Shown one piece after another: positions 36,004 to 45,254 of a stretch of DNA of 64,000 nt. The stretch comes from an uncultured Acetatifactor sp. (GTDB taxonomy: Bacteria; Bacillota; Clostridia; Lachnospirales; Lachnospiraceae), in contig CANQOL010000004.1 of assembly GCA_947625475.1 (NCBI GenBank), positions 49,814-113,813 of the forward strand. Reading direction: 5' to 3'. Numbering within the stretch: position 1 is the first letter of the stretch; every line of letters starts with the position of its first letter. The translations under genes and the position numbers were made by a program. Under the pieces are notes generated by a model. That model was not told the origin of the DNA. It did not search any database and saw only the letters and a list, made by a program, of their open reading frames with translations.

Positions 36004-37788
36004 ATGAGTATTTTTGAAGTGATCACCCTTCTGGGCGGTCTGGCCATGTTTTTATACGGAATGCGCATTATGGGGGACGGCCTGAAGGAAAGTTCCTCCG
36101 GCACCCTGAAAAAGGCCCTGGAGCAGGCCACCAACACCCCCGTCAAGGCGTTCCTCCTGGGGCTGGTCATGACCGCGGTCATCCAGTCCTCCACCGCCAC
36201 CATTGTGATCACCTCCGGCCTGGTGGGCGCAGGAATCATTTCCCTCCATCAGTCCCTGGGCATTGTCATCGGTGCCAACGTGGGAACCACCGTCACCGGC
36301 CAGATCATCCGCCTGCTGGATTTGGATTCCTCGGGGACGTCCTTCCTGCAGTTTTTCAAGCCCTCCACCTTGGCTCCACTTGCCCTGATTTTGGGCATCA
36401 TCCTGATTATGAGCCGAAAGTCCAGCAGCTCAGGCGCGGCGGGCCAGATCATCACCGGCTTCGGCATTCTCTTTTCCGGACTCCTGAATATGACCGACGC
36501 GGTGAGCTCCCTCGCCGACAGCGGCATTATCGAGCTGCTCTTCTCCCGGCTGGGGGAGAATCCCTTCCTGGGCTATCTGATCGGCGCGGGAGTGGCCTTC
36601 GTGCTGCAGAGCTCTTCTGCCGCCATCGGAATCCTGCAGGCCTTTTCCACCTCCGGGCAGCTCACCTTCGGCGCCATCTATGCCGTTTTGGTGGGCATCT
36701 ACCTGGGCGACTGCGTGACCACCGCCATCGTGTGCAATATCGGGGCCAGACCGGACGCCAAGCGGGTCGGCCTTGTCAACATTCTCTTTAACCTGGGCAA
36801 ATCCCTGGTGATTCTGACGGCGGTTACAATCCTGCACAGGCTGGGGGTCCTGGACAGCTTGTGGAGCCGGGTGATCTACTCCGGCGGCATCGCCAACGCC
36901 CACACGGTCTTCAACCTGGCCTGCGCCATCCTGCTCTTCCCCTCCTTAAATCTTTGCGAGCGGATCAGCCGCCGGCTGATCAAGGACGAGCCGGTAGCCA
37001 TTCCCAAGAAGGACGAGCTTCTGGAGGCCCTCAGCCCCGTCTTTTTCAGCACGCCGGCCCTGGCCTTCGGGCGCTGCTATGACGCGCTCCTTGTGATGTA
37101 CGACATGGCCGTGGAAAATATCCGCCGTGCCTTCGATACCCTCTCCCACTACCAGGAAAAAACCGCGGAACAGATCATCCAGGACGAGGAATATATCGAC
37201 CACATGGCCGACCGGATCAGCAATTACCTGATCCAGCTTTCCGCCCACCTGACGGCTCCCAGCCATCTGGAGATCATGAACCACTATTACTCCGCCGCCA
37301 CGGAATTCGAGCGTCTCAGCGACCACGCCATGAATATCGCGGAGATCGGCACCTCCCTGTCCCAGAACCAGTCCCCCTTCTCGGAGGCGGCCCAGTCTGA
37401 GATCGACGTGCTGCAAAAGCTCCTGGACCGGATCCTGGACTACAGCGGCCAGGCATTTCAAAAGCGGGATATCAAGGCGGCCCGCCACATCGAACCCCTG
37501 GAGGAAGTGGTGGACGACATGGTAAACGCCTTGAAGGACCATCATCTGGAGCGCCTGCGCACCGGCAAATGCTCCGTCCTGACAGGCACGGAGTTTTTGA
37601 ATCTGCTCTCCGAAGCGGAGCGGATCTCCGACGTGTGCTCCAACATCGGCGTGGCCACCATCGCCCGGGCGAATCCCGAGATCCGCAGCCAGGTCCACGA
37701 CTATGTATCCACCCTTCACTCAGGCCGGGACGCGGAGTTTAACCGGGAATACCAGGAGGCCCACGATCTGTATTTCGGACTGCTGTAG
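36004..37788 (+). CDS. Na/Pi cotransporter family protein with PhoU-like domain
   Basis: 594-residue protein. The N-terminal ~310 residues carry two inverted Na/Pi-cotransporter repeats with the QSS signatures: TAVIQSSTATIVITSGLVGAG and VAFVLQSSSAAIGIL. The C-terminal ~230 residues form a PhoU-like helical bundle (YYSAATEFERLSDHAMNIAE and LLSEAERISDVCSNIG, both with the E-R-x-S-D metal-binding pattern). GGGAG lies 7 nt before the ATG. It imports phosphate or controls phosphate flux in the cytoplasmic membrane. No pho-regulon genes adjacent. Confidence 0.93.
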   Translation: MSIFEVITLLGGLAMFLYGMRIMGDGLKESSSGTLKKALEQATNTPVKAFLLGLVMTAVIQSSTATIVITSGLVGAGIISLHQSLGIVIGANVGTTVTGQIIRLLDLDSSGTSFLQFFKPSTLAPLALILGIILIMSRKSSSSGAAGQIITGFGILFSGLLNMTDAVSSLADSGIIELLFSRLGENPFLGYLIGAGVAFVLQSSSAAIGILQAFSTSGQLTFGAIYAVLVGIYLGDCVTTAIVCNIGARPDAKRVGLVNILFNLGKSLVILTAVTILHRLGVLDSLWSRVIYSGGIANAHTVFNLACAILLFPSLNLCERISRRLIKDEPVAIPKKDELLEALSPVFFSTPALAFGRCYDALLVMYDMAVENIRRAFDTLSHYQEKTAEQIIQDEEYIDHMADRISNYLIQLSAHLTAPSHLEIMNHYYSAATEFERLSDHAMNIAEIGTSLSQNQSPFSEAAQSEIDVLQKLLDRILDYSGQAFQKRDIKAARHIEPLEEVVDDMVNALKDHHLERLRTGKCSVLTGTEFLNLLSEAERISDVCSNIGVATIARANPEIRSQVHDYVSTLHSGRDAEFNREYQEAHDLYFGLL

Positions 37789-37832
37789 GAAGCCCTTTTT
37801 GACGGCCCGCTTTTATGCGCCGGCACACTTCC

Positions 37833-39767
37833 TCACTGTCCCCAGGACTCTCTCTCCAGCAGATAGTACCCTCCCTCATATTCCTGGCTCACCGCAAAGC
37901 TCTGCCCGCCGATCACAACCGCCTCCCCGGGCGCTCCCCCGCTTCCAATAACACAGTCCGGCACAAAGGTCTCATCCGCATACACCCGGGATTCATTCTC
38001 CACACAGACATGCTCTATCCGCACCGCCGTGCCCTTCAGCCCGCACCAGAGGGGATACTCGTAATCATTCTCTGTCAAAAGAAGGCCGATCCTCTCATAT
38101 CCTTTTTCTGCAGCGTCCAGGCAAATCCGGGAATAGGGGGCATACTCCGTAGTCCGCATGGCATAGTATCCCTGGGGCCTTAGATTCGCCTGGAACTTCA
38201 CACACATCGTCCTGTGATAATGGATCATTCCCAAAAATTCCACAAAGCTCACAAAAAACAGAATTCCCAGCCAGGCCCAGCGGACCTGATCCCTGGATAT
38301 CCTCTGCAGCTGACAGGCAATTGCCGGACACAAAAGCGCCAGATATGAGACCATATATCTGGACACATAAGGCTCCCAGCGAAGTACCGTACAAAAGACC
38401 AGGAAGCACGCCAGCGCCGCAGGGAAGTAGTCAAAAAGGATCCCCTTCCCCTTCCTTTTGATCCAAAACAGCAGGGCCATAACCGCCGCCGCCATCATAA
38501 AATAAAGAATTATGGGGTTATTGGCTGTATCCTGCCCGTAGTCGGATGCCGCCTGATAGAAAAACTCCTGTCCGTTTTCCGAGATCGTCTCCTGATTTAA
38601 GTCCACCCCCAGAACAAGGGCTCCCTTTCTCACCGCCCGCAGCAGAAACTGGGACAGCTGGGGAAAATATCGGCTGGGCAGGTTATATGTGGCGTTTTTG
38701 ATCATATTGATCAGCAGATACAGGGGCCGGAGCGTTCCTACCAGCTGCCTCGGCCCGGCAATCGGCGCGGAAAAGGCGGAAAACGTGACAAAATTTCTGG
38801 CCAGCTCCGGCAGGATCGGCAGCGCAACCGCCGGGGCGGCGCACAGCGCCAGCCTGCACAGGCACCCCGCATTGTCTTTTCTGCAAAGGCACATGACCAG
38901 CAGCCACACCAGCAAAACCGCCATGGCAATGCAGACGGAGGGCTTTGTCAGATAGCCCAGCGCTACCAGCACGCCCAATGTGCACACCCTTCCCACATTG
39001 GCACCGGAAAAGCCGATCTTTTCCTCCGGTCTGGCAAAATCCAGCAGAATATAGACAAAGTACAAAAGCCAGACGGTGGCGAAATTGTCCACCTGCGTTG
39101 TCATAGCCTCCGCGAAGGCCGTGGGCATGGTCATATACAGGATCACCGCCCCGCAGCAAAGTCCCGGCCGGCATCCCAGCTTCCTTGCAATCTGCCACAC
39201 CGCCCAGGCACAGGCCAGATAGGACCCCGCCTGAAGCAGATTCAAAAGGATATCCCTCTGGCCTGTCATAATATACACATGAGCGTTGACAAACTCCGCC
39301 AGCACCGGGCTGGTGATCTGACGTATGATGTTGGTGGCATAGTGCGCCGCCGACCTGTTCTGCGCCCAGTGTGCAATCCTCGAGACATGATATGTCATGG
39401 AGTCCCAGTTGTAAGGGACCACCGCCAGCGAAAACCCCACCGCAGTCAATCCGATCCCAGCCATCGGAAGATAGAGGGCAGCCCTTCCCCAGGAAACCGC
39501 CCGGCGACGCCCCAGAGCCCGGAGCCCTTCCCCGGGGTGCTGCCGGACAAGCCAAACGCCCAGCAGCCCCGCAAGCCCCAGCCAGACCGCCCACAGGGCA
39601 CCTTGATTTAGAATCCCAAACGCGGACAGCCCCTCCGTCACCGCCAGCAGAAGGATTCCCCAGACAGCCGACGCCTGAATGAACCACATCGTCCGATCCC
39701 CCGGCATTCCCCTTCTCATGTGATAACAGACCCAATTCAAATACAGTAAAATAAGCGTCAAAAGCAC
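37833..39767 (-). CDS. Multi-spanning membrane protein, glycosyltransferase-39-like
   Basis: ~644-residue integral membrane protein with about a dozen hydrophobic helices. WDSMTYHVSRIAHWAQNRSA, about 95 residues in, has the Asp and layout of the first loop of GT39/ArnT/dolichyl-phosphate mannosyltransferase-like enzymes, which use polyprenyl-phosphate sugars. A soluble C-terminal part (YSRICLDAAEKGYERIGLLL) follows. GGGAGG stands 8 nt before a GTG at 39767, making this the likely start rather than a Met 25 codons earlier. It follows the aldo/keto reductase gene by 93 bp. Acceptor unknown. Confidence 0.8.
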   Translation of the reverse strand: MLLTLILLYLNWVCYHMRRGMPGDRTMWFIQASAVWGILLLAVTEGLSAFGILNQGALWAVWLGLAGLLGVWLVRQHPGEGLRALGRRRAVSWGRAALYLPMAGIGLTAVGFSLAVVPYNWDSMTYHVSRIAHWAQNRSAAHYATNIIRQITSPVLAEFVNAHVYIMTGQRDILLNLLQAGSYLACAWAVWQIARKLGCRPGLCCGAVILYMTMPTAFAEAMTTQVDNFATVWLLYFVYILLDFARPEEKIGFSGANVGRVCTLGVLVALGYLTKPSVCIAMAVLLVWLLVMCLCRKDNAGCLCRLALCAAPAVALPILPELARNFVTFSAFSAPIAGPRQLVGTLRPLYLLINMIKNATYNLPSRYFPQLSQFLLRAVRKGALVLGVDLNQETISENGQEFFYQAASDYGQDTANNPIILYFMMAAAVMALLFWIKRKGKGILFDYFPAALACFLVFCTVLRWEPYVSRYMVSYLALLCPAIACQLQRISRDQVRWAWLGILFFVSFVEFLGMIHYHRTMCVKFQANLRPQGYYAMRTTEYAPYSRICLDAAEKGYERIGLLLTENDYEYPLWCGLKGTAVRIEHVCVENESRVYADETFVPDCVIGSGGAPGEAVVIGGQSFAVSQEYEGGYYLLERESWGQ

Positions 39768-39860
39768 TCCCTTTACCTCCCTGCAGCCACTTTTCCGGCA
39801 CTCCCGGCAGCACCCCGATAAAGAGGATTTCAAGGAACACACCCCTGTTCGCCTCTCCGC

Positions 39861-41012
39861 CTAACACCCGAACAGCTCCGCCGTCTTCTTCATTTTCTCC
39901 GCCACGGGAACCCCGAAGGGGCACCTGCTTTCGCAGGCACGGCAGGCGATACATTCGGATGCCTTGTGCTCCAGCAGCATATAGTGGGACTTCACTGTCC
40001 CGGGCACCTGCGGCTGCATCGACGCCAGGTCATAGTACTGATTGATCCTGGCAATGTCCAGCTGTGCCGCGCAGGGCTTACAATGCCCGCAGTAGGTACA
40101 CTCCCCCCTGCAGGAATGGAAGGGCGCGTTTGCAAGCACCGAGGCGTAATCCTTTTCCTCCCGGGAGGCATCCTCATAGCCCACCGCCTGATCGATCTGC
40201 TCTTTTGTATCGTACCCGCACAGGATGGAGGACACTCCGGGACGGGTAAGCGCGTAATGGATGCACTGCACCGGCGAGAGTTTTACCCCGAAGGGCGAGC
40301 GCCTTTCGTCAAACAGTCTGCCGCCGGCAAACCCCTTCATGACCGTGATCCCCACGTTTTCTTCTTCACACAGCCGGTACAGCGCCGCTCTCCCGGCATC
40401 GATCCCTGAAAGCCCCGGCTCATACCGATATCCCTCCGAGAGCATATCCTCCAGGTCCTCGCCGGCAGGCAGCATATCGAAGGCGGGATTCACGCTGAAA
40501 AGGAGCATCTCAATCAGCCCCGACTTCACAGCCAGCCCCGCGGTCTCCGGATCATGTGAGCTCATCCCTATGTGCCGGATGACGCCCTTTTCCTTCAGCT
40601 CCCTCACATATTCCATATACGCGGAATCCTGAAGCTGCTGCCAGTCCTCTTTTGTATCCACATAATGGATCATTCCCAGATCGATATAGTCCGTCCGGAG
40701 TCTTTGAAGCAAATCTTCAAAGGCGGGCTTTACATATTTCATGTCCCGGGTGCGCACATACTGTCCCCCCTGCCAGGTGGATCCCAAATGCCCCTGTATA
40801 TACCACTTTTCCCTGCTGCCCTGCAGCGCCCTTCCGATGATATCCCGAGACTTCGGATCCGGCATCCAGCAGTCGATGATATTGACGCCCTTCTCCTGGG
40901 CGTACCGGATCAATTCCACGGATTCCTCCTGGGGGTGACGCTCCAGCCACTCTCCCCCGAATCCGATTTCACTCACCATAAGTCCGGTTTTTCCAAGCAT
41001 TCGCTTTCTCAT
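39861..41012 (-). CDS. Aldo/keto reductase with C-terminal [4Fe-4S] ferredoxin domain
   Basis: ~383-residue enzyme. The N-terminal TIM barrel has the AKR pattern (LGKTGLMVSEIGFGGEW, DIIGRALQGSREKWYIQGHLG, KEKGVIRHIGMSSHDPE). The C-terminal ~70 residues bind iron-sulfur clusters: CRGECTYCGHCKPC and CIACRACESRCPFGVPV. Such fused AKRs are widespread in anaerobic Clostridia and couple NAD(P)H or ferredoxin to carbonyl reduction. GGAGG 7 nt upstream picks the ATG at 41012 over one two codons earlier. The promoter lies at 41239-41267, leaving a long (~220 nt) leader. It probably shares a transcript with the downstream membrane protein. Confidence 0.95.
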   Translation of the reverse strand: MRKRMLGKTGLMVSEIGFGGEWLERHPQEESVELIRYAQEKGVNIIDCWMPDPKSRDIIGRALQGSREKWYIQGHLGSTWQGGQYVRTRDMKYVKPAFEDLLQRLRTDYIDLGMIHYVDTKEDWQQLQDSAYMEYVRELKEKGVIRHIGMSSHDPETAGLAVKSGLIEMLLFSVNPAFDMLPAGEDLEDMLSEGYRYEPGLSGIDAGRAALYRLCEEENVGITVMKGFAGGRLFDERRSPFGVKLSPVQCIHYALTRPGVSSILCGYDTKEQIDQAVGYEDASREEKDYASVLANAPFHSCRGECTYCGHCKPCAAQLDIARINQYYDLASMQPQVPGTVKSHYMLLEHKASECIACRACESRCPFGVPVAEKMKKTAELFGC

Positions 41013-41238
41013 ATTCATTCCTCCGTATTTAGAATCCTTTCCCCTCTGCCCCGGAAACCGGGGCGGTCTCCTTAACCCTCTTACAACATTTCTTCTCTGG
41101 AAAAGATCAGCAGATTATAATCCAGCAGGATATCTATGATTGCATTCTCCTACAAAATCCGTTTTTAATAATATTTCAGGCAATGGCTCTCCATATGACC
41201 CGGCCTTTCCAAATGGATTCTGCCCTTATCCAAACTAC

Positions 41239-41267
41239 ATTATAAAGGGTATCCGTAACAGCGTCAA
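41239..41267 (-). promoter_or_regulatory. Promoter of the aldo/keto reductase gene
   Basis: Minus strand TTGACG (41262-41267), 17 bp, TATAAT (41239-41244). A CCCTT...AAGGG dyad overlaps the -10 and early transcript. Apart from this promoter and the divergent one at 41313, the 41013-41388 gap shows nothing I can name. Confidence 0.75.
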
Positions 41268-41312
41268 CATAAATGCAGGCCCCTTCCGGACGTCAAATTT
41301 CATCGGCAGATA

Positions 41313-41341
41313 TTGATTTTATTTCTTAAACGGAATATAGT
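41313..41341 (+). promoter_or_regulatory. Promoter of the APH-fold kinase gene
   Basis: TTGATT (41313-41318), 17 bp, TATAGT (41336-41341). Spacer and flanks are nearly the same as in the promoter at 45384-45412. Confidence 0.75.
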
Positions 41342-41388
41342 ATTGCCAGGTCTTTAAACTGTATAAATGATGGGAAGGACTGACTTAT

Positions 41389-42426
41389 ATGCTGATACTT
41401 TCAAGCCAAAAGCTTACTGAGATATTAAATGATTTTAACATTTTTTCAGAAATCGTATCCTTTTCGGAACTGCAAAGATCCAATTACGAGAAATACAATC
41501 CGGCATCAAAGGAAATTCGCCTGATTGTCAAGGCAGAGCTTGAAAACGGGAATTCCGTGGTTGTCAGGCTTAAAAATGAATCGGATGTCACCTTGGAAAT
41601 TGTCAAAGCCCAGAGCGAATTTGCGAAATTGCTGGCGGATCACGGAATTGAAACCCCTGTGCTTTTTTCATCAGACCGGGAATACGCCCGGATGTACACG
41701 ATTGATGATTATGAGGTGATCGTGACCGTAGAAACATTTGTAACAGGAGAAATCCGCGTAGTTACAGAAGAGATTGCCGAAAAGACCGGCGCACTGCTGG
41801 CGCGGACGCACAACATTGCGGAAGCCGCGGATTTTCATGTTCGGAACGGCATCTTATTTGATCCCCTCGGGCCAAACGATCTTTTCAGCTTTCAGGATTT
41901 TCAGGAGAAAAAGGATTTTATGGTATCCCTGGACGCTTCCCTTTATGAAGAAATCGCCGCGCAGTATGAACGTCTGCTTCAAAAGATACGGATTTTTGAG
42001 AAGCAGCCGAAATACGCCGTTCAGGGCGATATCAGCGACTGTAATTTATACCAGACAGCTGACGGTACTGTGGGCATATTTGATTTCAATCGGTGCGGAG
42101 ATGCGGTTCTGTACTATGATGCGGTCATGCAGTCTGTTTTTGAGGCGAGGCTGATGGACTATCCGAAGGAGATCGACGGCAGGCAGGAAACTCTGATTTT
42201 GTCCGCTTTTTTGCGCGGGTATCAGAGGGAACGCCCTTTTACGGCGGAGCAAAAAGAGGTCTTTCCCTGCCTGTATGCCGTGATTTCCGCATTTTGGGAT
42301 TCCGATATCCGGTATGGGTCCAACAGTCTTTGGGACGCTATTGAGGCAGAAAACGGGGAAGCCGTGCATCAATGGATGGAAAAAATCCGCAGCCGTTTGA
42401 CCTGCTTCCCGCACATACCGCTTTAA
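41389..42426 (+). CDS. APH-family phosphotransferase
   Basis: 345-residue aminoglycoside/choline-kinase-fold phosphotransferase. ENGNSVVVRLKNES holds the ATP-binding region. The catalytic loop reads AVQGDISDCNLYQ, with Gln replacing the usual His before GD but catalytic Asp and Asn kept. GIFDFNRCGDAVLYYD supplies the metal Asp (DFxxxG-like). GGAAGG stands ~10 nt before the ATG. It might phosphorylate a small metabolite or an antibiotic; the family is too broad to say. A duplicate-type promoter precedes it, and base composition drops from here on, as in transferred DNA. Confidence 0.87.
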   Translation: MLILSSQKLTEILNDFNIFSEIVSFSELQRSNYEKYNPASKEIRLIVKAELENGNSVVVRLKNESDVTLEIVKAQSEFAKLLADHGIETPVLFSSDREYARMYTIDDYEVIVTVETFVTGEIRVVTEEIAEKTGALLARTHNIAEAADFHVRNGILFDPLGPNDLFSFQDFQEKKDFMVSLDASLYEEIAAQYERLLQKIRIFEKQPKYAVQGDISDCNLYQTADGTVGIFDFNRCGDAVLYYDAVMQSVFEARLMDYPKEIDGRQETLILSAFLRGYQRERPFTAEQKEVFPCLYAVISAFWDSDIRYGSNSLWDAIEAENGEAVHQWMEKIRSRLTCFPHIPL

Positions 42427-42443
42427 ACCGTAATCCTAAAGGA

Positions 42444-43778
42444 CTACTCCGTCCGGACCTTTTGCATAATAGGGCTGCGGAGGATACTGACAAGCAAAGG
42501 TATCACCATAAGCGCCCACACAATCGGCTCAGACAGCACTACTCCCATATACTGTAAATTGGGGACCAAAAGGTATGCAATCAGCACCTTCCCCACCAGC
42601 TCAATCAGGCTTGAAACCAGCGGCGTCCTGCTGTCTCCGAAGCCCTGCATACTGTTCCGCAAAATGCAGATTACAGCGGGCAGGAAGTAAAAGGACGCGT
42701 TGACCTTTAAATACAGGACTGCATTATGTATAATTTCCGGCTCCCGGCTGGCCGTAATCAGGTTGATGATCACCGGTGAGAGCGTAAACACAATCAGCAG
42801 CACCAGCAGATACCAGCAAAATGAAAACAAAACACTGTCCCGTATCCCCTGTTTTATGCGCCCGTATTCCTGCGCGCCCAAATTCTGTCCGCAGTAGGTA
42901 GCAAGCGCCGTCCCCAGCACAAAGAAAATCATCAGGAACAGCGAAGTGGCCTTCCGCGCCCCTGTGTGCGCCACAATAATGTTCATTCCAAGTGCGTTGA
43001 TGGCTGTCTGCAGCGCCAGAGAACCCATCAGCACAAAGGAAAGCATAAATCCCATGGAAAATCCCCGGGGAAGCAGCGCCTTATACAGTTCCTTTTCCGG
43101 GGCCATATCGCCTGTATGCAGGCGGATCTGCGGATATTTCCTGCGCATGTACAGGAAGCACAATATGGCTGACAGCGCCTGAGAGACAACGGTGGCCGAG
43201 GCTGCCCCCGCAACGCCCAGGCCAAACCGAAGGATCAGCAGATAGTCCAGCACAATATTCAGCAGGTTAGAGATGATTAAGAAAATCAACGGTGTAAAGG
43301 AATCGCCGATCGCCCGCAGGATGGCCGCGCATACATTATACAGTGTAGTTGCAAGCAGCCCTGCAATAATAATCCTGATATAGGAGGATGCCTCCGGGAA
43401 AAGCTGCGGTGAAACATTCAGGAAATTCAAAATGGGGGACAGAAAAACCAGGCATCCCGCGCTCAGCAGCACGGTGAGCGCAACGCTTAACACCACCGTT
43501 CCGCCGATAGACCTGCGCAGATTTTTCTCATCCTGGGCACCGAAATAAGTGGCTATGATAATGCCGTAGCCGCAGATCACACCGTTTATAAATTCGATCA
43601 GCAGGTCGCTGAGGGAGGTGGTGGCCCCCACCGCCGCCAGGGAGGACTCCCCCAGGGTGCTGCCGATAATCCGCGTGTCGATCAGGCTGTAGCCCAGCTG
43701 AAACAGCTGGCCGATATACAGGGGAATGGCAAACAGCAAAATAACTCTGATCGGTTTGCCCTGGGTAAGGTTTTTCAT
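42444..43778 (-). CDS. MATE family efflux transporter
   Basis: 444-residue MATE exporter. Visible: RVILLFAIPLYIGQLFQLGY and IDTRIIGSTLGESSLAAVG in the first helices, and GTALATYCGQNLGAQEYGRI in the second half. It resembles the NorM/DinF-like subgroup more than the exporters at 17456 and 32408. The ATG at 43778 with GGAGG four nt upstream is preferred; a much earlier in-frame Met at 43898 lies across the promoter region. Substrate unknown. Confidence 0.92.
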   Translation of the reverse strand: MKNLTQGKPIRVILLFAIPLYIGQLFQLGYSLIDTRIIGSTLGESSLAAVGATTSLSDLLIEFINGVICGYGIIIATYFGAQDEKNLRRSIGGTVVLSVALTVLLSAGCLVFLSPILNFLNVSPQLFPEASSYIRIIIAGLLATTLYNVCAAILRAIGDSFTPLIFLIISNLLNIVLDYLLILRFGLGVAGAASATVVSQALSAILCFLYMRRKYPQIRLHTGDMAPEKELYKALLPRGFSMGFMLSFVLMGSLALQTAINALGMNIIVAHTGARKATSLFLMIFFVLGTALATYCGQNLGAQEYGRIKQGIRDSVLFSFCWYLLVLLIVFTLSPVIINLITASREPEIIHNAVLYLKVNASFYFLPAVICILRNSMQGFGDSRTPLVSSLIELVGKVLIAYLLVPNLQYMGVVLSEPIVWALMVIPLLVSILRSPIMQKVRTE

Positions 43779-43852
43779 GATTCCTCCGTTTCTTTGAGGG
43801 TGCCGCTGACGTTCTGCTGCCTGCTCCCGCAGCCCAATAAAATGTTTTCTGT

Positions 43853-43943
43853 TTCCTGTGGACATTATACCTTGCTTTCGTGCGCCGCAGGCGCACATGG
43901 AATCAGAAGTCCACAGATGCCCTTCCTGTGGACATTATACCTT
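43853..43943. repeat. 21-bp direct repeat containing a minus-strand -10 box
   Basis: TTCCTGTGGACATTATACC(TT) occurs at 43853-43873 and 43923-43943, 70 bp apart. A TGCGCC-GCA-GGCGCA hairpin lies between at 43881-43895. On the minus strand each copy reads ...GGTATAATGTCC. Only the distal copy (43934-43962) has a matching -35, so the proximal copy looks like a duplicated promoter end. Confidence 0.75.
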
Positions 43944-43962
43944 TTCTTCCGATCCCTGTAAA
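43934..43962 (-). promoter_or_regulatory. Promoter of the MATE gene at 42444
   Basis: Minus strand TTTACA (43957-43962), 17-bp spacer, TATAAT (43934-43939), ~155 bp upstream of the ATG. Confidence 0.65.
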
Positions 43963-44070
43963 TTAGTAATGTGGCCTTTCATCTGCTTTTTTGAACCTAT
44001 TCTTCCCGGCACATCCAAACCGTATTTCAGGGCCCGGCAGGTCATTTTATGAAGCTCCATGATTTTTCTA

Positions 44071-44099
44071 TTGCATTTTGGGAGCTTTTTTCATATAAT
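44071..44099 (+). promoter_or_regulatory. Promoter of the nitrilase transcription unit
   Basis: TTGCAT (44071-44076), 17-bp spacer, TATAAT (44094-44099). It leaves a ~250-nt leader that contains structured element B. Confidence 0.65.
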
Positions 44100-44212
44100 G
44101 AACCCACCCTGAGACGGCTGATTCAGTGTAACAGCGGGGCAGGAAACTGTCCCTCCTTTCCTCTAAAGCAACAGATCTCGTCCTGTGAGTAAAAAGATCG
44201 GAGCAAATACAG

Positions 44213-44343
44213 TGTGAAAAATCACACTGATGTGCTGATTTTTCACATGAGAATTTGTGCCGGAGCGCCACAAATTCTACTGATGGCAGATGAGAAATCG
44301 CATTCGCGAGTTTCTCATCACCCCGTCGCGCAAAGCGCTCCGG
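44213..44343 (+). ncRNA. Dispersed structured element, copy B (leader of the nitrilase gene)
   Basis: Same order as copy A. Stem 1: TGTGAAAAATC (44213-44223) with GATTTTTCACA (44237-44247). Stem 2: GAATTTGTG arm ending 44259 with CACAAATTC from 44269. Stem 3: GATGAGAAA (44289-44297) with TTTCTCATC (44311-44319), inner TCGC/GCGA. Loop CCGGAGCGC (44260-44268) pairs perfectly with GCGCTCCGG (44335-44343). Relative to copy A, the outer pair of stem 1 changes C-G to T-A, the kissing pairing changes one G-C to A-T, and inner stem 3 changes T-G to T-A; all keep pairing. It ends 13 nt before the nitrilase ATG, inside a leader with its own promoter, which favours a cis-acting RNA. Confidence 0.72.
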
Positions 44344-44356
44344 AATGGGGATTATT

Positions 44357-45187
44357 ATGAATATGAAAATAGGGTTCCTGCAGATTCTGCCGGGGAAGAG
44401 CCTCGAGGAAAATTTTCTGATAGGGAAAAACGCCTGCATAGAAGCGAAGGAAAAAGGGGCGGATATCGCCCTTTTCCCGGAGATGTGGAGTGACGGGTAT
44501 GCTCTGCCGCAGGATCACAATCAATTAGACAGCCTGGCCATTGAAAAGGAAAGTACCTTTTTGAAAGGCTTTCGCAATATCGCGTCAGAACTTCAAATGG
44601 CAATCGGGATTACATTTCTGGAAAGGCATCGTCCCAGGCCGCGGAATTCCGTGATTTTTTTCGACAAAGCGGGCCGGGAGATCCTTCATTATTCAAAGGT
44701 ACATACCTGCGCGTTTGATCTTGAAAAAGTTTTGGACGGCGGGGAGGATTTCTATACCGCGGATTTAGACTTTGGACGGGGGACCGTAAGGATTGGCTCC
44801 ATGATCTGCTTTGACAGAGAATTCCCGGAGAGCGCAAGAATCCTGATGCTGAAGGGAGCTGAGCTTATTCTGGCGCCCAATGCGTGTCCCATGGAAATCA
44901 ACAGACTGTCCGCTTTAAGGACAAGGGCCTATGAGAACATGACCGCCATAGCAACCTGCAATTATCCGGAGGGACATCCAGACTGCAACGGACGTTCCAC
45001 TCTTTTCGACGGTGTTCCGTGGCAGGCGGAGGGCGTCAGGGATATGTGCGTTTTTGAGGCACCGGGGACTCCCGGCGTCTATGTGGCCGAGCTTGACTTA
45101 GACCGCCTCAGGGCACATAGAAGCAGCGACGTGATGGGCGACAAGTACAGACGCCCTGAGACATATGATATTTTGTCAAACAGATGA
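44357..45187 (+). CDS. Carbon-nitrogen hydrolase (nitrilase superfamily)
   Basis: 277-residue amidase/carbamoylase-type enzyme with the Glu-Lys-Cys triad: Glu in ALFPEMWSDGY, Lys in ILHYSKVHTCAF and Cys in GSMICFDREFPES. KGAELILAPNACPM and NYPEGHPDCNGRSTLFDG fit the fold. The ATG at 44357 has GGGG six nt upstream; other in-frame ATGs are at 44345 and 44363. It is expressed from a promoter at 44071 through a leader bearing structured element B, whose last arm ends next to the ribosome binding site. Substrate unknown; members hydrolyse omega-amides, carbamoylputrescine and similar compounds. Confidence 0.93.
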   Translation: MNMKIGFLQILPGKSLEENFLIGKNACIEAKEKGADIALFPEMWSDGYALPQDHNQLDSLAIEKESTFLKGFRNIASELQMAIGITFLERHRPRPRNSVIFFDKAGREILHYSKVHTCAFDLEKVLDGGEDFYTADLDFGRGTVRIGSMICFDREFPESARILMLKGAELILAPNACPMEINRLSALRTRAYENMTAIATCNYPEGHPDCNGRSTLFDGVPWQAEGVRDMCVFEAPGTPGVYVAELDLDRLRAHRSSDVMGDKYRRPETYDILSNR

Positions 45188-45254
45188 CTGCCAGACGGAT
45201 CGGAAAGTTTTCCGGATCCGGGAGGGAGGCTCGCTTGCCTGAAAGATAGCAGGA

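Noticed and set aside
38683..39954. 423-codon minus-strand frame overlapping the membrane glycosyltransferase-like gene
   Set aside because: Same strand, shifted frame; composition is Gly/Cys/Ala noise, while the accepted frame has proper membrane helices and a well-spaced ribosome binding site.
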